Below are positions 17,586 through 24,693 of a stretch of DNA of 64,000 bases, piece after piece. A program made the translations under genes and the position numbers. The notes under the pieces were generated by a model that did no database searches, was not told the origin of the DNA, and worked only from the letters and a program-made list of their open reading frames with translations. The stretch comes from an uncultured Photobacterium sp. (GTDB lineage Bacteria; Pseudomonadota; Gammaproteobacteria; Enterobacterales; Vibrionaceae): the NCBI RefSeq assembly GCF_947039875.1, contig NZ_CAMRAN010000012.1, positions 20,288-84,287 of the forward strand, given 5' to 3'. The number at the start of each line of letters is the position of its first letter. Within the stretch, counting starts at the first letter, position 1.

Positions 17586-17759
17586 AATACAGTTTAACTC
17601 CGACCTTCCTGGCGATTAACGCGAATAAGTATACGCTAATTATTAGAACATTTCTGTGACATTATTAGCATAAGTTTAACGATAAGTTTCATTTATTGGA
17701 GAATTGAATAAGTTTAAATCTTATGCTTGGAATAATATTCTGATTGTGGCTGTTTTTTT

Positions 17760-18109
17760 GGTTCTGTCGCAAAGTTTTGATGAAGTACAAACGTGCCGAA
17801 TTCCAGACACAATTATGCTGCGAGCGCGTAAAACGCTCCCAAACGGGTTAACTTAAATCCCCAACTTGCCTCCGTTTTATCTGAGTCCAAATTTCTTGCC
17901 CTGACATCGTGGTCGTCGTTCCCTTAACAGATTTCCAACCCAACGCCTGAACCATCTTTTGTTTTATTGGCCTATGGCTTTGCTCAACGATGTTGTATAT
18001 CTGATAGGTATTAGTAGCCTGAGAAGTCTATTTAATGCTCGAGTTAATGCAAAAAACAGAACTTTGAGTATCACATAGGCTATTTAGTCCCCTCCCATGC
18101 GACAGAACC
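17760..18109 (-). mobile_element. IS6-family relic, copy 1 (internally deleted)
   Basis: A 350-bp element with terminal inverted repeats GGTTCTGTCGCA (17760-17771) and TGCGACAGAACC (18098-18109), typical of IS6/IS26-type elements. Read on the minus strand, the part next to the left end encodes the C-terminal tail of an IS6 transposase: NIVEQSHRPIKQK, then LGWKSVKG, then GQEIW, including the last Glu of the DDE triad. The rest of the transposase is missing, so the copy cannot move by itself. No 8-bp target duplication is visible at its edges. Confidence 0.85.
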
Positions 18110-18145
18110 CAAAATACATTAATGAATGTTTAGAAATATAGAAAT

Positions 18146-18171
18146 AGACCGCCCATAGAGGCGGTCTTTTT
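18146..18171 (+). terminator. Terminator inside the IS-bounded segment
   Basis: Stem AGACCGCC / GGCGGTCT with a 6-nt loop and TTTT after it. It lies upstream of the cyclase-like gene, so it must end some other transcript, either from copy 1 or from a gene lost when the segment was captured. Confidence 0.75.
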
Positions 18172-18275
18172 GTATCTAGACGTTACCGCGTATCTGTATC
18201 GAATCGTTTTAGAACAATTAAGTTAAATAGAGTCAATTCTGGCCATTTTTATTTGAAACAATTCAAGGATAATCT

Positions 18276-19538
18276 ATGAGGAAAGCAACCAAAGTTAGCG
18301 CGAAACCCAATGTTAAAATTGCAAATATTGGTCATGACAAATTAGACCCAAAGCCTGACTCAGAGCTTGATAGTAAAACTGAAACGCCTAGGGAAAAAAT
18401 ACAACGGCAACGACAAAAACGTCATGAGCAATCAGAAAAAATATGGGTTTATGTTCAGGATAATGACGCTCAATATGCCGCGCATAGGGCTAAAGTTTTA
18501 GCAGAGCTTGATGCAGTCAATGCTACCAAAAAGTATGAACAAACACTGAAAGAAATATCTGATAAGTTTGTGACTCAATCTCATATGCAAGCTATCAAAG
18601 AATGTGCGGATGTATTCGATATGGTGGTGACTTTCCGTGAATCTGGTGAATTTACAATAGGCGCATTAAATAGAGGTGCTTCTGCGAAAGGACACGATAT
18701 TCTTGAAAAAACAATAAAACCCAAGACTATACAGGACGTGTATAATTTAACGAATAAGCATCAACAAGTTTTAGAAGCTGAAGGGCTAATGGGCATTGTG
18801 GGTCATGTTGTTAACCATGCCGAAAAAAAAACGCTTGGAGGCGTTTACAGTACCACTTATGAAGTAGATTCAACTGGTTGTCAAAAAGCTAAGATTTTTC
18901 CACTGGATACGAGCTCTATAGAGAAATTTTCTTTTAGTATAGTTACGATGAAATCTGAGCTAGGCAATAATTGGATTACTAAACTCTTTACAGGTGATTA
19001 CGATACCCATGATGTATTAATAGGAGATAGAAAAGGTAAGTACCGTATTGTTGAGCCTGAGAGTAAAGAAGAACGTGAAGTTATTGAGAACATAAACTTA
19101 TATGTGAGCGCTATTGATAAAAGCCGCGAATATATGCCTTTTGAACCCCATGGTAACTATGAAAAGCAAGCCCGACATATCGTGAGGCATGGCGCTCAAG
19201 TTAATTATGGATGGCATCAGATGATAGCTGAACCTAATACAAAGGTGATTAAACCAGTAGCAGAAGCTGGCGAATTTCCATTAGCCTATTATTCAGCGAA
19301 AGAAAATCGTTGGGGAATGATTAAAGATTTTAAAGGTTTAAAAGAGCTTTATGTCGACCATGGGGCAACGATGCCTTTCTATTGGACTAATACAGAGTTG
19401 AACTTAGATACTCAAGACATTCATTGGCAATCTTTCGAGCAAGACAAAAGTAGTCAAAACCCAATGCATATAACCATTAACCGAGAAGGCGTTAAGAAAG
19501 AAGATCTACAACGATGGGACAAGAACAAATCAGGTTGA
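18276..19538 (+). CDS. ExoY/edema-factor-like nucleotidyl cyclase toxin
   Basis: A 420-residue protein with no signal peptide. The N-terminal 60 residues are charged (KIQRQRQKRHEQ). From about 110 it shows the catalytic plan of the ExoY/CyaA/edema-factor family: Arg121 (TFRES), then Lys138 and Lys145 with the exact spacing of ExoY Lys81/Lys88 (KG, five residues, K), with Arg-to-Lys spacing of 17 as in ExoY. The metal-binding pair Asp241/Asp243 is in TGDYDTHD (ExoY has TADYD), and the late His305 is in RHGAQVN with Asn310. These enzymes make cAMP or cGMP/cUMP inside host cells once activated by calmodulin or actin. The edema-factor His351 position is Leu here; ExoY also lacks that His. A good AAGGA site precedes the ATG. 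It is the only gene between two IS6 relics. The family call is from recalled alignment; activity, activator and secretion route are unknown. Confidence 0.72.
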   Translation: MRKATKVSAKPNVKIANIGHDKLDPKPDSELDSKTETPREKIQRQRQKRHEQSEKIWVYVQDNDAQYAAHRAKVLAELDAVNATKKYEQTLKEISDKFVTQSHMQAIKECADVFDMVVTFRESGEFTIGALNRGASAKGHDILEKTIKPKTIQDVYNLTNKHQQVLEAEGLMGIVGHVVNHAEKKTLGGVYSTTYEVDSTGCQKAKIFPLDTSSIEKFSFSIVTMKSELGNNWITKLFTGDYDTHDVLIGDRKGKYRIVEPESKEEREVIENINLYVSAIDKSREYMPFEPHGNYEKQARHIVRHGAQVNYGWHQMIAEPNTKVIKPVAEAGEFPLAYYSAKENRWGMIKDFKGLKELYVDHGATMPFYWTNTELNLDTQDIHWQSFEQDKSSQNPMHITINREGVKKEDLQRWDKNKSG

Positions 19539-19699
19539 TAAATCTAGAGATAAAGACATATAACAGAAGGTGCTGTTAGTGTATTTTGTGACGACTTATC
19601 ATGACATCCTGATAAAGTCGCAGTAATTGCGGCTATTAGTAATAGATCCTTGATGCGCATTTATAATACTGCAACTTTTATTATTACTTTAGATTATTT

Positions 19700-20071
19700 G
19701 GTTCTGTTGCACAGTTTTGGTGAAGTACAAACGTGCCGAATTCCAGACACAATTATGCTGCGAGCGCGTAAGCGCTCCCAAACTGGTAAACTTAAATCCC
19801 CAACTTGCCTCTGTTTTATCTGAGTCTAAATTTCTAGCCCTGACATCGTGGTAGTCGCTCCCTTAACAGATTTCCAGCTCAACGCCTGAACCATCTTTTG
19901 TTTTATTGGCCTATGGCTTTGCTCAACGATGTTGTTGAGATATTTCACATCGACGATCTCAATTAAGTACAGCCAATGCATTGGCCCCACTCTTTAATGC
20001 TCGAGTTAATGCAAAAAACAGAACTTTGAGCATCACATAGGCTATTTAGTTCCCTCCCATGCGACAGAACC
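19700..20071 (-). mobile_element. IS6-family relic, copy 2 (internally deleted)
   Basis: A 372-bp element in the same orientation as copy 1, from GGTTCTGTTGCA at 19700 to TGCGACAGAACC at 20060-20071. It is nearly identical to copy 1 at both ends but keeps slightly more transposase on the minus strand (IEIVDVKYLNNIVEQSHR). The deletion joints differ, so the copies decayed separately or diverged after duplication. It forms the right boundary of the segment with the cyclase-like gene. No target duplication is visible. Confidence 0.85.
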
Positions 20072-20149
20072 GGTTAATAGAGATTTAAGGCTTTTTATTA
20101 AAAAAACGACTTAGATCATCAGTTATGATCCTAGATCAATACTGAGTTT

Positions 20150-20163
20150 TTGGCATATGCCAA
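20150..20163. promoter_or_regulatory. Perfect 14-bp palindrome, candidate operator
   Basis: TTGGCATATGCCAA is a perfect palindrome 33 bp upstream of the DUF134 regulator start. Its symmetry and place suggest an operator for an autoregulating dimeric protein, possibly the DUF134 protein itself. Confidence 0.6.
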
Positions 20164-20195
20164 TAATAAACCTTATTAGCAAGGTTATCATCACC

Positions 20196-20495
20196 ATGGC
20201 AAGACCTAAAATTGAAAGAAAGATCAGTTGCCGCCCAGCTTATAGTTGCTTTAAACCCAATGGGGTTCCAATGACGCAATTACCTCGACTTGTTTTAGCT
20301 AGTGATGAATTAGAGGCGCTAAGATTGGTTGATATGCTGGGTTTACAACAACTTGAAGCAGCCCAACAGTTAGGTGTTTCTCGTCAAACATTAGGTAATA
20401 TTGTGGCGCGAGGGCGGCATAAAGTGGCGCAGGCGTTAGTAATGGGAATGGCATTAGAATTGGTAACCGACACCCTTAAAAACACAGAGGAATAA
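20196..20495 (+). CDS. DUF134 family DNA-binding protein
   Basis: A 99-residue protein of the DUF134 family. The N-terminal MARPKIERKISCRPAYSCFK signature is followed by LPRLVLASDELEALRLVD and a helix-turn-helix (LEAAQQLGVSRQTLGNIVARGRHKVAQAL, about 48-76), similar to sigma-factor region 4. DUF134 genes are commonly found beside NifX/NifB-type metallocluster proteins and are thought to regulate them. The ATG at 20196 is taken because the signature begins there; the in-frame ATG at 20157 would overlap the palindrome. The next gene starts 3 bp after its stop. Confidence 0.88.
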   Translation: MARPKIERKISCRPAYSCFKPNGVPMTQLPRLVLASDELEALRLVDMLGLQQLEAAQQLGVSRQTLGNIVARGRHKVAQALVMGMALELVTDTLKNTEE

Positions 20496-20498
20496 TGT

Positions 20499-20966
20499 AT
20501 GTTAATAGCGATAGCGTTAACGCCAAGAGATCAGATTGCAGGCCATTTCGGTAAAGCGGCAATATTTGCTATTTATGATCAACAAGGTCTGCTGGTGGAT
20601 CGCATTGAAAATAGTGGTAGTCGAGAGTTGGGATGCAAACATAAAAAAATACTTCAGCGACAACTTGCAGCACTGAACGTCAATGAAATTGTTCTGGGTA
20701 ATATTGGTACTCGATCTTTAGCACGTTTGTTGCAAGCTGGATTTAGTGTTAGTCGGGTACCGCCGAGAACATCATTAGCGACTTTTTTAGCGGGTGGTAT
20801 TAGCAAAGAAGCATTAGTGACAGCCGATCAAGGTCGTGCTTGTAAACGTGAAAAAGGTGCATGTGGCTGTGGCTGTGGCACTAAAAAAGTGGTGCCTGCC
20901 GTGGCTAAAGTCGGTATGCTCGCGACCAGTTTTAATCAGTTAGGAAAAATTGGAGGATTAAAATGA
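20499..20966 (+). CDS. NifX/NifB-type dinitrogenase cofactor-domain protein
   Basis: A 155-residue protein with an N-terminal Di-Nitro_FeMo-Co domain (PF02579 type): IAIALTPRDQIAGHFGKA, then FAIYD, then IVLGNIGTRSLARLLQAGFSV. This domain binds iron-sulfur or iron-molybdenum precursors in nitrogenase assembly, but many non-fixing bacteria carry it. The tail has a cysteine cluster (CKREKGACGCGCG, about 120-132) that could hold metal. It sits between the DUF134 gene and a cysteine-rich membrane protein, and overlaps the latter by 4 bp (ATGA). No nitrogenase genes are in the window. Confidence 0.85.
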   Translation: MLIAIALTPRDQIAGHFGKAAIFAIYDQQGLLVDRIENSGSRELGCKHKKILQRQLAALNVNEIVLGNIGTRSLARLLQAGFSVSRVPPRTSLATFLAGGISKEALVTADQGRACKREKGACGCGCGTKKVVPAVAKVGMLATSFNQLGKIGGLK

Positions 20967-21169
20967 TGACTACATTTTTTCTGACGTTAGGTATTTTTTG
21001 GGTGGTGATATTAGCAATGGCGATTGGGTGGTTTGTTAAACGTCAAACCATCAGTGGTAGTTGTGGCGGTTTGGCTAATGTTGGTGTCAATAAAGAGTGT
21101 AATTGCGATGAACCTTGCGATGAACATAAACTTTATCAAATTCAAGAGCCAAATAGCCGCGCGCAGTAA
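20963..21169 (+). CDS. NqrM-like (DUF539) cysteine-rich membrane protein
   Basis: A 68-residue protein with one N-terminal membrane helix (about 3-25) and a cytoplasmic cysteine motif (GSCGGLANVGVNKECNC, then EPC). This matches the DUF539 family, whose member NqrM is needed to mature Na+-translocating NADH:quinone reductase, probably by delivering iron to its Cys-coordinated iron centre. True nqrM lies at the end of the nqr operon next to apbE. Here the gene is co-translated with a NifX-like protein, so this may be a second copy with its own client or the only copy moved away. Confidence 0.78.
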   Translation: MMTTFFLTLGIFWVVILAMAIGWFVKRQTISGSCGGLANVGVNKECNCDEPCDEHKLYQIQEPNSRAQ

Positions 21170-21239
21170 TTGTATTGGTATAGCAACAACAGCCATTGGC
21201 AGAGTAAATATGCTCTGCCGCGCTCTTCTCTTTATTGGT

Positions 21240-22193
21240 TTATTGACCCGCTCGAAGTTGTTCGACTTGGGTTATCACCGTTTGGGCAACAAGGTGGCGT
21301 AACCATTGATTGCGAGGGTGATTACTGTTGCGATGCAGCCATAGTAATCGAATATCAAAATCAGCTATCGCAACAGGGGGAAGGCATTGGGTTAATTGGT
21401 CATTGAAAATATCCAGCTGCGCCATCAAACGTGACACTACACAAATTAAATCGCGACCGCTTAGTAAGTGTCGAATGGTGAGAAAGTTATGTGATCCTAC
21501 CGCGACTTGACGCACAAATCCTTGTTGTTGTAATTGGTCATCAACCTGAGTGGTTAATTTACCATCCGGACTTACAAGTGCATGGGGGTGGTGACTGTAT
21601 TGATCGAGTGTAACGTTATCATTAAGCCCCGTTGCGCATTGATCATAAAGGCACACATGATCTTCGGTATATAAATATTGATGTTCAATATCCTTTCCCA
21701 TATCTGTCATTGAACCTATAACCACATCTATTCGATGTTGATTAAAATCGGTGTGATAACTATGACGATCGACATTAAAAAAGCTCAGTTGACATTGTGG
21801 TGCTTGATGATGAATAGCATCATACAGTGCGGGGGCAAATAATAATTCGGCATAATCAGTTAGACCTATTTTAAAGGTGCCACAAAAATCAGCAGGAATA
21901 AATGTACTTGGTCGCAGTAGTTCATTGGTGACTAATGACAAAATCATATCGACAGTAGTGGCATGTTCTAAAGCGGTTTGAGTGGGCAGCATTTGATGAC
22001 CATGACGCTCAAATAGAGGGTCATTTAATAAATTGCGTAAACGCGATAAATTATGGCTCATTGCTGATTGACCAATGGCTAATTTATTGGCGGCTTTGGT
22101 TACACTGCGGGTGTCCATTAATGCCGAAAAGGCAATCAATAAATTAAGGTCGACACCGCGCCAATTAATATCGTGGTGGTGATGGTTAGCCAT
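21240..22193 (-). CDS. LysR-family transcriptional regulator
   Basis: A 317-residue regulator. It starts with a His-rich stretch (ANHHHHD), then a winged helix-turn-helix (LNLLIAFSALMDTRSVTKAANKL, IGQSAMSHNLSRLRNLL, about 16-56) and a periplasmic-binding-like effector domain (about 100-300). It is convergent with the DUF134 operon and shares the strand with ybaK and ygfZ. The target and ligand cannot be told; the His-rich start might bind metal, but that is only a guess. Confidence 0.88.
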   Translation of the reverse strand: MANHHHHDINWRGVDLNLLIAFSALMDTRSVTKAANKLAIGQSAMSHNLSRLRNLLNDPLFERHGHQMLPTQTALEHATTVDMILSLVTNELLRPSTFIPADFCGTFKIGLTDYAELLFAPALYDAIHHQAPQCQLSFFNVDRHSYHTDFNQHRIDVVIGSMTDMGKDIEHQYLYTEDHVCLYDQCATGLNDNVTLDQYSHHPHALVSPDGKLTTQVDDQLQQQGFVRQVAVGSHNFLTIRHLLSGRDLICVVSRLMAQLDIFNDQLTQCLPPVAIADFDIRLLWLHRNSNHPRNQWLRHLVAQTVITQVEQLRAGQ

Positions 22194-22219
22194 AGCCTAT
22201 TCCTTTACCGAGTAAGTAA

Positions 22220-22249
22220 ACCAACGGTATTTTTATTCATACCGTTGGT
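22220..22249 (-). terminator. Hairpin between the ybaK-like gene and the LysR gene
   Basis: A perfect 11-bp stem ACCAACGGTAT / ATACCGTTGGT with an 8-nt T-rich loop. The tail on the minus strand is only moderately T-rich. It probably ends the ygfZ-ybaK transcript. Confidence 0.55.
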
Positions 22250-22263
22250 CTAGGTGTCACTAA

Positions 22264-22749
22264 TTAAGCCTGTTCTCGACAAATATCAGCGACCATAGGA
22301 TCACACAATATCAATAAATCATCAGTAGCGATTTCAATGCCAGCCATGCGATCACCACTACTGATATTAACATGCTCAATCGCGGTTATAGTGGCATCAA
22401 AAACAATCACTAATGGACGCTTTAGCCCTATAGGTGCCACTGTGCCGATGACTAATCCCGTGACTTTTTCTACTTCAGTGGCATCGGTACAAGTCATTCG
22501 CTGACAACCTAATAGCGCCCGTACCTTTTTGGGATCAACCGATTGTGGCCCTGGAACACATGCTAGTACATGAAAACCTGACATATCTTTTAATAATATC
22601 GATTTCACCATGTGTTGCGGATCAACCCCGCGTTCTGCTGCGGCTTCGGCAATGGTCTTTGCCGGCTTCGTGTGTGGCAGCAAGCGGTAATCAACCCCTT
22701 CGTTATCAAGTAACTGCGTTACGGCGGTATCAATTAAATTATTCTGCAT
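22264..22749 (-). CDS. YbaK/EbsC-family aminoacyl-tRNA deacylase
   Basis: A protein of about 161 residues with the YbaK/prolyl-tRNA-synthetase-associated editing domain: YRLLPHTKPAKTIAEAAAERGV, then MVKSILLKD, VDPKKVRALLG and SSGDRMAGIEI. These enzymes hydrolyse mischarged tRNA such as Cys-tRNA(Pro). The frame is open to 22821, but the start at 22749 (or 22758) fits the family length and overlaps the ygfZ stop by about 11-20 bp. The exact tRNA specificity is not clear. Confidence 0.82.
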   Translation of the reverse strand: MQNNLIDTAVTQLLDNEGVDYRLLPHTKPAKTIAEAAAERGVDPQHMVKSILLKDMSGFHVLACVPGPQSVDPKKVRALLGCQRMTCTDATEVEKVTGLVIGTVAPIGLKRPLVIVFDATITAIEHVNISSGDRMAGIEIATDDLLILCDPMVADICREQA

Positions 22750-23731
22750 TAAGATCATACGGTAAATCGAGTTTGTGCCAAAGTGCGTCAGGCGTTGTGG
22801 CAAAACGGAACTGACTGTCATCGTCGAGATCGTTAGGTAATACCACTAATGCAATTGCTTGATCATCAGCGTAGTGATAGCCGCAAATAACCGTACCGCC
22901 TTTACGCCAATTTTCACCAACACTGCGTTCTAATGCATCACCCGCTTGTGGGCATAATGTCGCAGCGCCTGTTACGATATACATCGCACGTTTATTGATA
23001 CCACGGTATTTAGCTCGTGCGACGGTTTCTTGGCCGGTATAGCAGCCTTTTTTAAAGCTAATACCATCAACCGCTTGTAAGTTTACCGCTTGAGGAATGA
23101 ATTCAAGTTCGGTGGCATTATCAATGCGTGGCATGGCGGCTTTAATATCGTAGAGATTCCACAAGTCAGTGGTTGTTAAGGTTGCTGTTGGTGCCAAGGT
23201 GGTGATAACACTGTCAGCTTGTTCCGCGGTGGTGATAATTAACCAGCGCGCGTTATCGACTTTTATAGCCGTGGCAGTATCGTTATGACGTACATCGGCA
23301 TCGCCATTGAAATGATTATCAATGGTGGTTTGAGCTTGGGTGCCTGTAAGCCCTAAAATAATCGCTGAACTTTGGGTTATTTCTGTTTTAGAAAATACCG
23401 CATATTTTTTTAATTCAGGTAGTTGGGTTGCCATTACACTTTGACGTTGTACTAAACCATAACCATTTTGGTAATGGAAAACGCGCATAATAGTGCGTAA
23501 TTTTCCTTTGGCATCACAGTGACCGGCAAAGGTTGATTTATCGGCGCTTAATGACACTACATCACAAGTTAACTGACCTTGTAAGTAGGACTTACTGTCA
23601 GGGCCAACGAGTGTCACCATTCCCCAACCACTGAGGTTGATCATTGCTAAATCAGGTAGTGAATCAGTTGTGCTTAACGCGAACGGGGTAAAGGTGTGTT
23701 GAGTTGACCAAGTGTTCATAATGGTATCCAC
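22739..23731 (-). CDS. ygfZ: Folate-binding protein YgfZ
   Basis: A 330-residue member of the GcvT/YgfZ family, needed for some iron-sulfur enzymes and for tRNA modification by MiaB. The diagnostic KGC-Y-x-GQE motif is present as KKGCYTGQETVARAKYRG (about 237-254). The N-terminal domain has the LRGQLT-like block SYLQGQLTCDVVSLS. It is divergent from sdhE, as in E. coli. A few start codons are possible; ATG at 23731 or 23719 both fit. Confidence 0.93.
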   Translation of the reverse strand: MDTIMNTWSTQHTFTPFALSTTDSLPDLAMINLSGWGMVTLVGPDSKSYLQGQLTCDVVSLSADKSTFAGHCDAKGKLRTIMRVFHYQNGYGLVQRQSVMATQLPELKKYAVFSKTEITQSSAIILGLTGTQAQTTIDNHFNGDADVRHNDTATAIKVDNARWLIITTAEQADSVITTLAPTATLTTTDLWNLYDIKAAMPRIDNATELEFIPQAVNLQAVDGISFKKGCYTGQETVARAKYRGINKRAMYIVTGAATLCPQAGDALERSVGENWRKGGTVICGYHYADDQAIALVVLPNDLDDDSQFRFATTPDALWHKLDLPYDLNAE

Positions 23732-23970
23732 AAATGCTGTAATGATTACACTATGTTATACCAACTGAACAAAATAATTAACCATGGTTACACGATGGGT
23801 TAATTGGATGTTTTTGTGTGAGGCTATTATGGTGGGCTAGGTCTCATCTTGAAGGATTATTTGTGCTAGCGCATGGTCGTTATTGAGCATGGCTGTTACT
23901 CTATTTGTAACGGAAATACGCACAGTATTCGATTATCAGTGAGCCATTAGGCACGCAATAGAGGTTATGT

Positions 23971-24231
23971 ATGTTAGGTGCAGAAGAGAAAGCTCGCGTA
24001 AAATGGGCATGTCGTCGTGGTATGCTTGAATTAGACGTGTTGGTGATGCCATTTTTTGAAGAGTGTTTTGATGATTTATCAGAACAAGAGCAACGTGATT
24101 TTATTTCTCTACTAACATGTGATGATCCTGATTTATTTAAATGGATGATGCAGCATGGGCGCAGTGATAATGCGGCTTATGCGATGATGGTTGATAAAAT
24201 TGTTGCCCATAACAACAGCAAGCTACGTTGA
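23971..24231 (+). CDS. sdhE: FAD assembly factor SdhE
   Basis: An 86-residue cytoplasmic protein that promotes covalent flavinylation of succinate dehydrogenase SdhA. The conserved RGMLELD motif (about 16-22), needed for function, and the FFEECFDDLSEQEQ helix are present. The 3' end overlaps the downstream ygfX frame, the conserved sdhE-ygfX pair. A GAGG-type site precedes the ATG. Confidence 0.94.
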   Translation: MLGAEEKARVKWACRRGMLELDVLVMPFFEECFDDLSEQEQRDFISLLTCDDPDLFKWMMQHGRSDNAAYAMMVDKIVAHNNSKLR

Positions 24232-24634
24232 TCTAAAGCTTAACTTATCCCCGCGACTGAACACTGCGCTGAGTCTATCTTACTTCAGTGCAGTGCTATT
24301 CTTATTGATTGTCCCGCCCGTATTTTTACCACTTAGTTACTTGTTTGCTGAAGCATTGCTGTTTGAATGGCAACGAAGCTATCACTATTATTTAGCTCAA
24401 CAAGGCCCTTTACGGCTTTATAGTGATGGTAATATTCGTTGGTATGATCAAGCTGGAAAGGTGATAGCGGTTAAACTGGTTACGCGCTGGCTGGTGGTGT
24501 TGTCGATTACACACCATAGAAATCAATGGTTAATTATTGGCTATGACGGTTGTGACGCAGCTCAGTATCGACAATTAAAAATGATGATCCATTTAGGGCT
24601 ATTAAAACCTGACTCCGGCCACAATAAACCATGA
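24191..24634 (+). CDS. ygfX: YgfX-like membrane protein
   Basis: A 147-residue protein with two membrane helices (about 27-46 and 48-60, rich in Leu, Phe and Pro) and a C-terminal soluble part. E. coli YgfX (CptA) pairs with sdhE; it was first reported as a toxin inhibiting cell-division proteins. The start is uncertain: the ATG at 24191 overlaps sdhE by 41 bp, and no better ATG exists before the first helix. The stop lies in a perfect hairpin. Confidence 0.75.
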   Translation: MIKLLPITTASYVDLKLNLSPRLNTALSLSYFSAVLFLLIVPPVFLPLSYLFAEALLFEWQRSYHYYLAQQGPLRLYSDGNIRWYDQAGKVIAVKLVTRWLVVLSITHHRNQWLIIGYDGCDAAQYRQLKMMIHLGLLKPDSGHNKP

Positions 24635-24659
24635 TGCTAATATTGAAATTAGCATCATG
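24630..24659. terminator. Bidirectional terminator between ygfX and nadB
   Basis: A perfect 12-bp stem CATGATGCTAAT / ATTAGCATCATG with a 6-nt loop lies between convergent genes and covers the ygfX stop. Confidence 0.7.
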
Positions 24660-24693
24660 GTTATTAATAATAAAAACAGTTGATTGCTAACGA

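Noticed and set aside
18276..19538. Cargo gene as a phage or restriction-type defence gene
   Set aside because: No nuclease, helicase or phage structural motif was seen, and the ExoY-type residue spacing explains it better.
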